Positions 35,318 through 44,715 of a stretch of 64,000 nucleotides of DNA are shown one piece after another (position 1 is the first letter of the stretch; each line of letters starts with the position of its first letter). The notes under the pieces were generated by a model. It saw only the letters and a list, made by a program, of their open reading frames with translations, ran no database searches and was not told the origin of the DNA. This DNA comes from Streptomyces justiciae (GTDB taxonomy: Bacteria > Actinomycetota > Actinomycetes > Streptomycetales > Streptomycetaceae), in contig NZ_JADDXU010000003.1 of assembly GCF_015163075.1 (NCBI RefSeq), positions 558,001-622,000 on the forward strand, read 5' to 3'. The position numbers and the translations under genes are program-made.

Positions 35318-36193
35318 TTACTTCTTCTCGACCGCGTGGCCGCCGAACTGGTTGCGCAGCGCCGCGATCATCTTCATCTGCGGCGAGTCGTCCTGCCGGG
35401 ACGCGAACCGCGCGAACAGGGACGCGGTGATCGCCGGCAGCGGCACCGCGTTGTCGATGGCGGCCTCCACAGTCCAGCGGCCCTCGCCGGAGTCCTGTGC
35501 GTAACCGCGCAGCTTGTCCAGGTGCTCGTCCTCGTCGAGGGCGTTGACGGCCAGGTCGAGCAGCCAGGAACGGATGACCGTCCCCTCCTGCCACGACCGG
35601 AAGACCTCGCGCACGTCGGTGACGGAGTCGACCTTCTCCAGCAGCTCCCAGCCCTCGGCGTAGGCCTGCATCATCGCGTACTCGATGCCGTTGTGGACCA
35701 TCTTGGCGAAGTGCCCGGCGCCGACCTTGCCGGCGTGCACCGAGCCGAAGTCGCCCTCGGGCTTGAGCGCGTCGAAGACCGGCTGCACCTTGGCGACGTT
35801 CTCCGCGTCGCCGCCGTACATCAGCGCGTAGCCGTTCTCCAGGCCCCACACACCTCCGGAGACACCGCAGTCGACGAAGCCGATGCCCTTGGCGGCGAGC
35901 TCCTCGGCGTGCTTCTCGTCGTCCGTCCAGCGGGAGTTGCCGCCGTCCACGACGACGTCACCCGGCTCCAGGAGCTCGGCCAGCTCGTCGACCGTCGACT
36001 GGGTCGGGCCACCGGCCGGGACCATCACCCAGACCACGCGCGGTCCCTTGAGCTTGCCCACAAGCTCTTCCAGGCTGTGGACATCGGCGAGGTCCGGGTT
36101 GCGGTCGTATCCGATGACGGTGTGGCCTGCGCGGCGGATCCGCTCGCGCATGTTGCCGCCCATCTTGCCGAGGCCGACGAGACCGAGCTCCAT
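35318..36193 (-). CDS. gnd: 6-phosphogluconate dehydrogenase, short decarboxylating type
   Basis: 291 residues from ATG ([15 protein letters not shown]), with AAGGAAC upstream. Rossmann motif GLGKMGGN, substrate motif [11 protein letters not shown], and [18 protein letters not shown] followed by [18 protein letters not shown] with the catalytic Lys. About 300 residues marks the shorter, often NAD-preferring branch rather than the 470-residue classical enzyme. It makes ribulose 5-phosphate and CO2. Insertion of gnd between recF and dnaN is a Streptomyces hallmark. Confidence 0.95.
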   Translation of the reverse strand: MELGLVGLGKMGGNMRERIRRAGHTVIGYDRNPDLADVHSLEELVGKLKGPRVVWVMVPAGGPTQSTVDELAELLEPGDVVVDGGNSRWTDDEKHAEELAAKGIGFVDCGVSGGVWGLENGYALMYGGDAENVAKVQPVFDALKPEGDFGSVHAGKVGAGHFAKMVHNGIEYAMMQAYAEGWELLEKVDSVTDVREVFRSWQEGTVIRSWLLDLAVNALDEDEHLDKLRGYAQDSGEGRWTVEAAIDNAVPLPAITASLFARFASRQDDSPQMKMIAALRNQFGGHAVEKK

Positions 36194-36375
36194 CAGTTGT
36201 TCCTTAGGTTGCTGTGGCGTGTGTGGCACCTTCGTACCTACGTCCGAGCCTAAACCCGGACGCTCACGCACACCTGTGGGCATACGCGCTCATACGTACG
36301 CCCCCACCTGCGGATTTTCCCCAGACCGCGAGACCGTCGTCCACGGCCTGGGGATAACTCCGGTCGCTCAGCCGG

Positions 36376-37506
36376 TCAGCCGCTGAGTCGCACCGGCATG
36401 ATCAGGTACTTGTAGGCCTCGTCCGCCTCCGCGTCCAGGGCCGGCTTGCCGCTGAGCAGCGCGGGCTTCGTCGACGTCGTGAAGGACAGCTGGGCGACCG
36501 GGGAGTCGATGGCGCTCAGGCCGTCCAGCAGGAAGGTCGGGTTGAAGGCGATCGAGATGTCGTCGCCGTCGAGGTTGGCGTCGACGCGCTCCACAGCCTG
36601 TGCGTCGTCGCTGGAACCGGCCTCCAGGATCAGCACGCCCTGCTCGAAGCTCAGCCGCACCGGGGTGTTGCGCTCGGCGACCAGGGCCACACGCTTGACG
36701 GCCTCCACGAACGGGGCGGTCTCGATCACGGCGACGGAGTTGAACTCGGTCGGGAACAGCGTGCGGTACTTCGGCAGGTCGCCCTCGAGCAGACGCGTGG
36801 TCGTACGCCGACCCGCGCCCTCGAAACCGATCAGGCCCTCGCCCGCGCCCGAGCCGGAAAGCGCCAGGGTGACGCTGTCGCCGCTCGTGAGCGCCTTGGC
36901 GGTGTCCAGGAGGGTCTTGGCGGGCACCAGGGCCACCGCGGACGCCTCGGGGTTCTCCGGCTTCCACAGGAACTCGCGGACCGCGAAGCGGTAGCGGTCG
37001 GTGGAGGCCAGCGTGACGGTGTCGCCCTCGATCTCGATGCGCACACCGGTCAGCACCGGCAGCGTGTCGTCGCGGCCGGCCGCGATGGCGACCTGGGAGG
37101 CGGCGGAGGCGAAGACCTCACCGGGGACGGTGCCGGTCGCGGTCGGCATCTGCGGGAGCGCCGGGTACTCCTCCACAGGCAGGGTGTGAAGGGTGAACCG
37201 CGAGGAGCCGCAGACCACGGTCGCCCGTACACCGTCTGTGGAAATCTCCACCGGGCGGTTGGGGAGGGCGCGGCAGATGTCGGCGAGCAGGCGGCCGGAG
37301 ACCAGGACCGTGCCCTCCTCCTCGACCTCGGCCTCGACGCTCACCCGCGCGGAGACCTCGTAGTCGAAGCTGGACAGGCTCAGCTGGCCGTCCTCGGCCT
37401 TCAGCAGAAGGCCGGCGAGGACAGGCGCCGGCGGACGGGCCGGGAGGCTGCGTGCCGCCCAGGCCACTGCCTCCGCGAGTACGTCGCGTTCCACCCGGAT
37501 CTTCAC
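36376..37506 (-). CDS. dnaN: DNA polymerase III sliding clamp (beta)
   Basis: 376 residues from a GTG (VKIRVERDVLAEAV) with AGGAGG upstream. Three repeated clamp domains are visible. Typical segments are LLADICRALPNRPVEI, DRYRFAVREFLW, and the C-terminal PDGLSA-like loop ending KYLIMPVRLSG. A dimeric ring that tethers the replicase. Transcribed away from oriC. Confidence 0.98.
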   Translation of the reverse strand: MKIRVERDVLAEAVAWAARSLPARPPAPVLAGLLLKAEDGQLSLSSFDYEVSARVSVEAEVEEEGTVLVSGRLLADICRALPNRPVEISTDGVRATVVCGSSRFTLHTLPVEEYPALPQMPTATGTVPGEVFASAASQVAIAAGRDDTLPVLTGVRIEIEGDTVTLASTDRYRFAVREFLWKPENPEASAVALVPAKTLLDTAKALTSGDSVTLALSGSGAGEGLIGFEGAGRRTTTRLLEGDLPKYRTLFPTEFNSVAVIETAPFVEAVKRVALVAERNTPVRLSFEQGVLILEAGSSDDAQAVERVDANLDGDDISIAFNPTFLLDGLSAIDSPVAQLSFTTSTKPALLSGKPALDAEADEAYKYLIMPVRLSG

Positions 37507-38396
37507 TGTTGCCGCCTCCTGCTGTTGCCGGCGCTTCGCTCTGCCTGGCCTCGTCGTCTGTCTCGGTGTCGTCGGCCCCTGTGAGGGGAAGGACACCGGG
37601 GAACAGTCTGACGCACCCCACTGACAGTAGGTGCCTCTCGGGGTCAAGTCGTGACGAGGGGCAGTCGGGAGCCGGACAGCGAGTTGTGCACAGGACCCCC
37701 TTCGAAACGGATTCCCAGCTCTCTCTAGTTGGGAGTAGTAGTAGGGGCTGTGGATACCGTGGATAACTGCGTTTGCGCAGGTCAGCCCGGAAATTTTGTC
37801 CACGGGTCCTGTGGGCGGAGGCGGTGGACAACTCGGGGTGTCTGTGGAGAACAGAAAGTTCTGCACACTCCGTGCACAGGCTGAGCCGAGTTCTCCCCAG
37901 CTGCGTCCCCAGCTTTACCCACGTTTCCCACACCCCAACCCGGCACCTTCGTGTGACGCCTTTCACTCGACACGGTGAGCAGCCGCGTCGCGTTGCCGAA
38001 CAGTGGACAGCCATGTGGAGAAGCTGGGGATCGCTGGGGACAACCGGGCTCAACCTGTGGGTTGCCGGTGGACAACTCGATGCACAGCCTGTGGATCTTT
38101 TCGTCGTCCACAGTCTGTGGAGATCGCTCGTCCACGAATCCACAACCACTTGACCTGGCCTGATGGTCTTTCAACAGACCCCCTGTGGACGGCGATCTGG
38201 ACAACTTCGCAGTCCCCAGGATGTGGACGGCAGAAAGTTGCCGAATCTGTGGAGGGAGGCCGTAACCCGGCAGGTAATCGAACATGCGGCTACGAGGACG
38301 TGACGGCCGAGACGGCGTCCCGGGCCGTGGCGGCATGACGAAGGGCGCCCCGGGACCGTGTCCCAGAGCGCCCTGGACGCCGTGAGTACGCCTGTG
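37507..38396. other. oriC: Chromosomal replication origin oriC
   Basis: 890 bp non-coding between dnaN and dnaA, dense with DnaA boxes of the Streptomyces type (consensus TTGTCCACA). Matches seen by eye include 37684, 37749(-), 37758(-), 37796, 37823(-), 37843(-), 38002(-), 38014(-), 38067(-), 38090(-), 38104, 38116(-), 38128, 38136, 38184(-), 38222(-) and 38248(-). They fall in two groups, about 37.68-37.85 and 38.00-38.26 kb, separated by about 150 bp. This is the expected DnaA-binding array; the exact unwinding site cannot be fixed by eye. Confidence 0.95.
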
Positions 38397-40436
38397 TCAG
38401 CCGTTCTTGATGCGGTTCGTCAGCTCCGTCACCTGGTTGTAGATGGAGCGCCGCTCGGCCATCAGATTGCGGATCTTGCGGTCCGCGTGCATGACGGTCG
38501 TGTGGTCGCGGCCGCCGAACAGCGCGCCGATCTTCGGCAGCGAGAGGTCCGTCAGCTCGCGGCACAGGTACATGGCGATCTGCCGGGCGGTCACCAGCGC
38601 GCGGCCTCGCGAGGTGCCGCAGAGGTCCTCGACGGTCAGGCCGAAGTAGTCCGCCGTCGCGCCCATGATCGCCGTCGAGGTGATCTCGGGCGCCGAGTCC
38701 TCGCCGCCGGGGATCAGGTCCTTGAGGACGATCTCCGTCAGGCCCAGGTCCACCGGCTGCCGGTTGAGCGACGCGAACGCCGTCACCCGGATCAGCGCGC
38801 CCTCCAGCTCACGGATGTTCCGCGAGATGCGGGAGGCGATGAACTCCAGCACCTCCGGCGGGGCGTTGAGCTGCTCCTGCACCGCCTTCTTGCGCAGGAT
38901 CGCGATCCGCGTCTCCAGCTCGGGCGGCTGGACGTCGGTGATCAGACCCCACTCGAAACGGTTCCGCAGCCGGTCCTCCAGCGTCACCAGCTGCTTCGGC
39001 GGCCGGTCGCTGGAGAGCACGATCTGCTTGTTCGCGTTGTGGAGCGTGTTGAACGTGTGGAAGAACTCCTCCTGCGTCGACTCCTTGTCCGCGAGGAACT
39101 GGATGTCGTCGACGAGCAGGATGTCCATCTCCCGGTACCGCTTGCGGAAGCTGTCGCCCTTGCCGTCGCGGATGGAGTTGATGAACTCGTTGGTGAACTC
39201 CTCCGAGCTCACGTAGCGCACGCGCGTGCCGGGATACAGACTCCGCGCGTAGTGCCCGATCGCGTGCAGCAGGTGCGTCTTGCCGAGCCCCGACTCCCCA
39301 TAGATGAAGAGGGGGTTGTACGCCTTGGCGGGCGCCTCGGCGACGGCCACCGCGGCCGCGTGCGCGAAGCGGTTGGAGGCGCCGATGACGAACGTGTCGA
39401 AGAGGTACTTCGGGTTCAGGCGCGCGGTGGGCTCACCGGGTCCGGCCGCCGGCGCGGGCTTCGCGGCCAGCGGGCCGGGGGCGCCACCGGCCGGGGGCAG
39501 CGCCGAGCCGCCGGGTCCGCCGCGGTGCGCGTGCCCGCCGCCGGAGGGCGGCTCGGGCAGGTCACGGCGGGGCCCGCCCTGGTCGTAGTCGTCCCGGCGC
39601 GGCCCCGGCTGGTCGTAGTCGTCGCGCCTGGGGCCCGGCTGGTCGTACTCGTCGCGCCGCGGCTGGTCGTACTCCGCGCGCTGGCCGTCGTAGGACGGGC
39701 GGTCCATCGGCTGCGGGCGGTAGTCCTGCGAGGGCGAGGCGTAGGCGTCCTTGGGGTAGGGCTCCTGGCCGTACGACTCCTGCGGCGGCGGGGTCGCGTA
39801 CGGGTCCCGCTCCGGGAAGCCGAGCCGCGGCTGCTGCCAGCTGTACTCGTCCTGCTGCGGCCGGGGCCAGGCGCCGGGCTCGGGGCGCTGGTACTCGCCC
39901 GGGTAGGCGGGGCGGGCACTGGGCAGCTGGTCGCCGGGGCCGCCGGGGAGCTGCTCGGGGCGGCCCGGCTGGCGGTCGTCGCCGCGGTGGCGGTCGTCAG
40001 CGCGGTGGCGGCCGTAGCCCTCGTACTGGTTGCCGTTGTCGTACTGGTTGTCGTACGGGCCGCTCTGGCCGTCGTACTGGCCGGCGGGGAGCTCGGGCTC
40101 CTCGTAACGCGGCTGCTGGGGGCGCGCGGGCTGGGGTGCCGGCGGGGCCGGGGGCTCACCGGCGGAGTCGTCGACGGTGATCGCGATACGGATCGGGCGG
40201 CCGCACTCGCGGCTCAGGGTGTCGCTGACGATCGGGGCGAGGCGGCCTTCGAGGACGCCCTTCGCAAACTCGTTCGGTACGGCGAGCAGGGCGGTGTCCG
40301 CGACCAGCGCCAGCGGCTGGCAGCGGCGGATCCAGTGCTCGTCCTTGACCTCCACGCCCTGCCCGCGGCCCTCGCCGAGGAGCTGCTCCAGTACTCGTGG
40401 CCACACTGCGGCAAGATCGGCAGGTACGTCAGCCAC
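38397..40436 (-). CDS. dnaA: Chromosomal replication initiator DnaA
   Basis: 679 residues from a GTG ([19 protein letters not shown]). Domain I at about 1-90; a very long domain II (about 95-330), Pro/Gln/Tyr/Asp-rich with repeats of the [10 protein letters not shown] type, as in Streptomyces; an AAA+ domain III with Walker [10 protein letters not shown], Walker B LLVDDIQF and sensor motifs; a domain IV HTH ending in [16 protein letters not shown], which reads DnaA boxes. The usual bacterial length is about 450; the extra is the linker. Confidence 0.98.
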   Translation of the reverse strand: MADVPADLAAVWPRVLEQLLGEGRGQGVEVKDEHWIRRCQPLALVADTALLAVPNEFAKGVLEGRLAPIVSDTLSRECGRPIRIAITVDDSAGEPPAPPAPQPARPQQPRYEEPELPAGQYDGQSGPYDNQYDNGNQYEGYGRHRADDRHRGDDRQPGRPEQLPGGPGDQLPSARPAYPGEYQRPEPGAWPRPQQDEYSWQQPRLGFPERDPYATPPPQESYGQEPYPKDAYASPSQDYRPQPMDRPSYDGQRAEYDQPRRDEYDQPGPRRDDYDQPGPRRDDYDQGGPRRDLPEPPSGGGHAHRGGPGGSALPPAGGAPGPLAAKPAPAAGPGEPTARLNPKYLFDTFVIGASNRFAHAAAVAVAEAPAKAYNPLFIYGESGLGKTHLLHAIGHYARSLYPGTRVRYVSSEEFTNEFINSIRDGKGDSFRKRYREMDILLVDDIQFLADKESTQEEFFHTFNTLHNANKQIVLSSDRPPKQLVTLEDRLRNRFEWGLITDVQPPELETRIAILRKKAVQEQLNAPPEVLEFIASRISRNIRELEGALIRVTAFASLNRQPVDLGLTEIVLKDLIPGGEDSAPEITSTAIMGATADYFGLTVEDLCGTSRGRALVTARQIAMYLCRELTDLSLPKIGALFGGRDHTTVMHADRKIRNLMAERRSIYNQVTELTNRIKNG

Positions 40437-40812
40437 AGGGCACGCTCTCTCACAGGTCCCACGAACGTGTGATGGTGGGACGGGTCGGGATCTACACCGC
40501 GGGGCGCGGGGGACAAAGGAACGAATCGGAGTTCAGCCACGGTAGTCAGGGCGACGGGTGCGGTTCAAGTTGTTGTCCCCAGGCTGTGGATAGTGTCTCC
40601 CGGAGGCGGCTGGTTTGACCGGATGGCGTAGCCGCGCGTACCGTAACCAGGTCGAGTTGTCGATGGCTGCTGCCGCCTGCCTCCGATGGGCACAGATCGC
40701 GTCAGGTGATCGGGAAGCGGTGCACTCGGGCGTAAGCGAGAGCTACTCGTGGGCGCACGGTGACAGCCAGGACGGCACCCGCCACCACCGATTTGATTTC
40801 TGGAGCCCCCGA
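40437..40812. promoter_or_regulatory. dnaA-rpmH divergent promoter region with DnaA-box-like sites
   Basis: 376 bp between divergent dnaA and rpmH. TTGTCCCCA (40573-40581) and TGTGGATAG (40585-40593, minus-strand TATCCACA type) lie close together about 140 bp upstream of dnaA. This suggests DnaA autoregulation, as described in Streptomyces. The rpmH-rnpA promoter should lie to the right. No gene seen. Confidence 0.65.
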
Positions 40813-40950
40813 GTGAGCAAGCGCACCTTCCAGCCGAACAACCGTCGTCGCGCCAAGACCCACGGCTTCCGCCTGCGGATGCGCACCCGTGCCGGTCGCG
40901 CGATTCTCGCGAACCGCCGTGCCAAGGGTCGCGCCAGCCTGTCCGCCTGA
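40813..40950 (+). CDS. rpmH: Ribosomal protein bL34
   Basis: 45 residues from a GTG ([31 protein letters not shown]...). Small, very basic, the universal bL34 sequence. First gene of the rpmH-rnpA-yidD-yidC-jag-rsmG unit running away from oriC. Confidence 0.98.
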   Translation: MSKRTFQPNNRRRAKTHGFRLRMRTRAGRAILANRRAKGRASLSA

Positions 40951-40971
40951 TTCCGGTCAGGTCATGCCGTC

Positions 40972-41343
40972 GTGCTGCCCACCGAGAACCGGCTGAGGCG
41001 GCGCGAGGACTTCGCGACCGCGGTACGACGAGGACGCCGGGCAGGACGCCCGCACCTCGTAGTCCATCTTCGTAGCGGTGCAACGGACCCGCACGCGCCT
41101 GGGGAGAGCGCTCCCCCGACGCGTGCGGGTTTCGTCGTGAGCAAGGCTGTGGGCGGTGCGGTGGTGCGCAACAAGGTGAAGCGCAGGCTTCGCCATCTGA
41201 TGCGCGACCGGGTCGACCTGCTGCCCCCCGGTAGCCTGGTAGTCGTACGAGCGCTGCCCGGTGCGGGTGACGCCGACCATGCACAGCTGGCCCGAGACCT
41301 GGATGCCGCCATCGAGCGGCTACTGGGAGGGGGCGCGCGATGA
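40972..41343 (+). CDS. rnpA: Ribonuclease P protein component
   Basis: 123 residues from a GTG ([21 protein letters not shown]). The RNase P protein signature [14 protein letters not shown] is present. It binds the catalytic RNA that trims tRNA 5' ends. It follows rpmH by 21 bp and its end overlaps yidD (ATGA), so the two are coupled. Confidence 0.97.
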   Translation: MLPTENRLRRREDFATAVRRGRRAGRPHLVVHLRSGATDPHAPGESAPPTRAGFVVSKAVGGAVVRNKVKRRLRHLMRDRVDLLPPGSLVVVRALPGAGDADHAQLARDLDAAIERLLGGGAR

Positions 41344-41717
41344 AGTACCCGCTGCTGGCTCTGATCAAGCTGTACCAGTGGACGATCAGTCCGCTGCTGG
41401 GGCCCGTGTGCAAGTACTACCCGTCGTGCTCCCACTACGGCTACACGGCCATCGACCGGCACGGTGCGATCAAGGGCACGGCGCTCACCGCCTGGCGCAT
41501 CCTGCGCTGCAATCCGTGGTCGCTGGGAGGCGTGGACCATGTCCCGCCCCGCAAGCGCCCGCGGTGGCACGAAATGCTGCGTGACGCCTGGCGTGCACGC
41601 AGGGGCGGGCCCTCCGCCGCCGAAACGGCCACCGAGGAGAATCCCTCTTCGACCACCGAAGAGAATCCTCCTTCGAGCCCGGCCGCAGAGACTCCGTCCC
41701 ATGCCCAAGGAGCATGA
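41340..41717 (+). CDS. yidD: Membrane protein insertion efficiency factor YidD
   Basis: 125 residues. Conserved YidD core: [39 protein letters not shown]...[17 protein letters not shown]. The amphipathic N-terminus binds the membrane face. The C-terminal 45 residues are a Streptomyces-type low-complexity tail ([13 protein letters not shown]). It helps YidC-mediated insertion. The stop is 3 bp before yidC. Confidence 0.95.
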   Translation: MKYPLLALIKLYQWTISPLLGPVCKYYPSCSHYGYTAIDRHGAIKGTALTAWRILRCNPWSLGGVDHVPPRKRPRWHEMLRDAWRARRGGPSAAETATEENPSSTTEENPPSSPAAETPSHAQGA

Positions 41718-41720
41718 TTA

Positions 41721-43022
41721 GTGGACACGATTGCCAGCCTGTTCAGCTTCATCACGACACCCGTCTCCTGGGTCATCGTCCAGTTCCACAAGGTGTACGG
41801 CGCCATCTTCGGCCCTGACACCGGCTGGGCCTGGGGCCTGTCGATCGTGTCCCTGGTGATCCTGATCCGTATCTGCCTGATCCCGCTCTTCGTGAAGCAG
41901 ATCAAGTCGACGCGGGCCATGCAGACGCTCCAGCCCGAGATGAAGAAGATCCAGGAGCGCTACAAGAACGACAAGCAGCGCCAGTCCGAAGAGATGATGA
42001 AGCTGTACAAGGAGACGGGCACCAACCCGCTCTCCTCGTGCCTTCCCATCCTGGCGCAGTCGCCGTTCTTCTTCGCCCTGTACCACGTGCTCAACGGCAT
42101 CGCGAACAACGACACCATCGGTGTCATCAACGAGAGCCTGCTGGCGAGCGCCCAGAAGGCGCACATCTTCGGTGCCCCGCTGGCGGCGAAGTTCACCGAC
42201 AGCTCCGCCGACGTCGCCGCCCTCGACGCCTCGCTGACCACGGTCCGCATCGTCACCGCGGTCATGATCGTCCTGATGTCGGCCTCGCAGTTCTTCACCC
42301 AGCGCCAGCTGATGACGAAGAACGTCGACACCACGGTGAAGACGCCGTTCATGCAGCAGCAGAAGATGCTGATGTACGTCTTCCCGGTCATGTTCGCCGT
42401 CTTCGGCATCAACTTCCCGGTCGGTGTCCTCGTCTACTGGCTGACCACCAACGTGTGGACCATGGGCCAGCAGATGTACGTCATCCACAACAACCCGACC
42501 CCGGGCTCCAAGGCTCAGGCCGCCTACCTGGAGCGTCTGACCAAGCACGTCACGCACCACGGCAAGGTCCGCCGCCGCAGCGAGAAGACCATCGTCAAGG
42601 CGATCGTCGCCAAGGGCCGTGACCGCAACGAGTTCGAGCGCAAGTTCATCAACGCCCTGAGCAAGGCGGGTCTCGCCGCCCAGGCCGACGGCGCCGTGAT
42701 CAAGAGCGAGAGCCAGGCCGCCGCCCAGGCCGAGGACGGTACGCCGACCGCCGGTGGCACCGGCACTCCGAAGCGTCAGCAGCCCAAGCGGCAGAGCAAG
42801 TCGCAGCGGCAGTCGGGTGGCGCCTCCGGCACCACCGGTGCGGCCAAGTCGGCCGACGAGTCCGTCTCGCTCAGCAAGTCCGACGAGCCCGAAGACGCCA
42901 AGCCCGCCACCCCCGCCAAGAAGGCCGCTCAGAAGCAGCAGCCCGGCGCCGGTACCCGCAGCAAGGCCCAGTCCGGACAGCGCAAGGGCCCGCAGCGGCC
43001 CAAGTCCCCGTCCAAGAAGTAA
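41721..43022 (+). CDS. yidC: Membrane protein insertase YidC/Oxa1
   Basis: 433 residues from a GTG. The Oxa1 core has five membrane segments ([47 protein letters not shown]; ...[72 protein letters not shown]). The hydrophilic groove Arg is in LIRICLIP. The C-terminal about 150 residues are basic and Lys/Gln/Ala-rich, likely ribosome-contacting. No lipobox. Confidence 0.96.
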   Translation: MDTIASLFSFITTPVSWVIVQFHKVYGAIFGPDTGWAWGLSIVSLVILIRICLIPLFVKQIKSTRAMQTLQPEMKKIQERYKNDKQRQSEEMMKLYKETGTNPLSSCLPILAQSPFFFALYHVLNGIANNDTIGVINESLLASAQKAHIFGAPLAAKFTDSSADVAALDASLTTVRIVTAVMIVLMSASQFFTQRQLMTKNVDTTVKTPFMQQQKMLMYVFPVMFAVFGINFPVGVLVYWLTTNVWTMGQQMYVIHNNPTPGSKAQAAYLERLTKHVTHHGKVRRRSEKTIVKAIVAKGRDRNEFERKFINALSKAGLAAQADGAVIKSESQAAAQAEDGTPTAGGTGTPKRQQPKRQSKSQRQSGGASGTTGAAKSADESVSLSKSDEPEDAKPATPAKKAAQKQQPGAGTRSKAQSGQRKGPQRPKSPSKK

Positions 43023-43037
43023 GAAGGAGTCCAACCC

Positions 43038-43550
43038 GTGACGGAAGGCACCACCTCCGCCGCTGCCGAGGGTGCAGACACCCTGACCCGCCTGGAGCAG
43101 GAGGGCGAGATCGCGGCGGACTACCTCGAGGGTCTGCTGGACATCGCCGATCTCGACGGCGACATCGACATGGACGTCGAGGCCGACCGCGCCGCTGTCT
43201 CGATCATCAGCGACGCCGGCAGCCGCGACCTGCAGAAGCTGGTCGGCCGGGACGGTGAGGTGCTCGAGGCCCTCCAGGAGCTCACGCGCCTGGCCGTGCA
43301 CCGGGAGACCGGCGACCGCAGCCGTCTGATGCTGGACATCGCGGGCTACCGGGCCAAGAAGCGTGCCGAGCTCTCCGAGCTGGGCGCCAAGGCCGCCGCC
43401 GAGGTCAAGAGCAGTGGCGAGCCCGTGAAGCTCAAGCCGATGACGCCGTTCGAGCGCAAGGTCGTCCACGACGCCGTCAAGGCCGCCGGTCTGCGCAGCG
43501 AGTCCGAGGGCGAGGAGCCGCAGCGCTTCGTCGTCGTACTGCCCGCCTGA
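43038..43550 (+). CDS. jag: Jag/KhpB RNA-binding protein (KH-R3H)
   Basis: 170 residues from a GTG. An acidic N-terminus is followed by a KH domain (DVEADRAAVSIISDAGSRDLQKLVGRDGEVLEALQELTRLAV) and an R3H domain (DRSRLMLDIAGYRAKKRAELSELG...MTPFERKVVHDAV). The SpoIIIJ-associated family binds RNA and is linked to YidC in this operon and to cell-envelope control in Gram-positive bacteria. Confidence 0.94.
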   Translation: MTEGTTSAAAEGADTLTRLEQEGEIAADYLEGLLDIADLDGDIDMDVEADRAAVSIISDAGSRDLQKLVGRDGEVLEALQELTRLAVHRETGDRSRLMLDIAGYRAKKRAELSELGAKAAAEVKSSGEPVKLKPMTPFERKVVHDAVKAAGLRSESEGEEPQRFVVVLPA

Positions 43551-43568
43551 TCGGACCGTAGGTTCCTC

Positions 43569-43605
43569 CGGCCCCGTCTGCCCGGCAGACGGGGCCGAAC
43601 TTTGT
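43569..43605 (+). terminator. Terminator between jag and rsmG
   Basis: CGGCCCCGTCTGC and its exact complement form a 13-bp stem with a 3-nt loop, followed by AACTTTGT. A good intrinsic terminator, so rsmG may have its own promoter within the next 80 bp. Confidence 0.85.
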
Positions 43606-43677
43606 CAGCCTGATAGTTCTGGTGGTTGTGGTGATCGGCGCCGTGAGCGCCCATCGCGGTACGGAAGGACGGTCCCC

Positions 43678-44397
43678 GTGACGGAGGCAGCGGAGCTCCC
43701 CCCTGCGCCCGAGCAGGCGCGCACGGTGTTTGGTGATCGCTACGCGGACGCGGTCCGGTACGCGGAGCTGCTCGCTGAGGCGGGCGTGCAGCGCGGTCTG
43801 ATCGGCCCGCGTGAGGTGCCCCGGCTGTGGGAACGGCACCTGTTGAACTGCGCGGTGCTCTCTGAGGTCGTCCCCGAGGGCGTGACCGTCTGCGACGTCG
43901 GCTCGGGTGCCGGCCTCCCGGGCATCCCCCTGGCGCTGGTACGGCCCGACCTGAAGATCACGCTCCTGGAGCCTCTGCTGCGGCGTACGACCTTCCTGAC
44001 CGAGGTCGTGGAACTGCTCGGCCTGGACCATGTGACCGTCATGCGGGGCCGTGCCGAGGAGGTCATGGGCAAGCTGCCGCCGGTGCACGTGGTGACGGCA
44101 CGGGCCGTGGCTCCGCTGGACCGGCTGGCCACCTGGGGCATTCCGCTGCTGCGCCCGTACGGCGAGATGCTCGCCCTCAAGGGCGACACCGCCGAGGAGG
44201 AACTCAAGGCGGCGTCCACTGCGCTGAGCAAGCTGGGTGCCGTGGAGACGTCTGTCCTTCAGGTGGGTGAGGGAGTCGTGGATCCCCTTTCCACGGTCGT
44301 GCGAGTCGAGGTCGGGGAGAGCCCCGGCGGAGTGCGCTTCGCGGCCAAGCGGGCGAAGGCGGCTCGTACGGGACGTGCGCGCCGTCGTCGCGGATAG
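43678..44397 (+). CDS. rsmG: 16S rRNA m7G527 methyltransferase
   Basis: 239 residues from a GTG (VTEAAELPPAPEQ). The GidB/RsmG signature is VCDVGSGAGLPGIPLAL for SAM binding, then RAEEVM and TARAVAPLDRL. It methylates G527 of 16S rRNA; loss gives low-level streptomycin resistance and often altered antibiotic production in Streptomyces. The C-terminus is basic. Confidence 0.97.
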   Translation: MTEAAELPPAPEQARTVFGDRYADAVRYAELLAEAGVQRGLIGPREVPRLWERHLLNCAVLSEVVPEGVTVCDVGSGAGLPGIPLALVRPDLKITLLEPLLRRTTFLTEVVELLGLDHVTVMRGRAEEVMGKLPPVHVVTARAVAPLDRLATWGIPLLRPYGEMLALKGDTAEEELKAASTALSKLGAVETSVLQVGEGVVDPLSTVVRVEVGESPGGVRFAAKRAKAARTGRARRRRG

Positions 44398-44543
44398 GTG
44401 ATCGACGTCTCGACGTCGCGGACAGGTGGCTGATGCCTCGGCTTCGCTGATCCGTCCTGACGACGAGACGTACTCCACACAAGCTGCCAAACCTACGCAT
44501 GCCGGAGTGTCGCGGCAGTTCGCTCTCCGCTGCTGTGCATCGT

Positions 44544-44557
44544 GTTTCACGTGAAAC
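44544..44557. promoter_or_regulatory. parS: parS site
   Basis: GTTTCACGTGAAAC, the perfect 14-bp ParB-binding palindrome, 172 bp upstream of parA. Confidence 0.97.
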
Positions 44558-44652
44558 GTCGCTCACTCCTGCACGGCATCATCAGCCGTGGCCGCGCCGC
44601 GGCCGAACCGCGCGACCGGAAGCCTCTCGGGTCACTCGGAGAGGTAAGGGAG

Positions 44653-44679
44653 TTGTCCACAGAGGTGGATTTCTCCACA
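44653..44679 (+). promoter_or_regulatory. Two DnaA-box matches upstream of parA
   Basis: TTGTCCACA (44653-44661, exact consensus) and TTCTCCACA (44671-44679) are in the same orientation 18 bp apart, about 60 and 40 bp before the parA start. They are 6.5 kb from oriC and suggest DnaA input into the partition operon. Confidence 0.6.
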
Positions 44680-44715
44680 GAACGCCAGGCCTCACTGGTT
44701 CACGACCCCGAAGAC

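Larger units (their letters stand above)
44398..44715. promoter_or_regulatory. parAB promoter region with parS and DnaA-box-like sites
   Basis: 318 bp between rsmG and the chosen parA start. It holds one parS (44544) and two DnaA-box matches (44653, 44671). Alternative parA starts further upstream (for example the ATG at 44542, inside parS) would translate through it but lack ribosome sites and homology. Confidence 0.6.

Noticed and set aside
38358..40472. A 704-codon plus-strand frame opposite dnaA and extending into oriC
   Set aside because: Antisense of the repetitive dnaA linker; the composition is that of a frame shadow.
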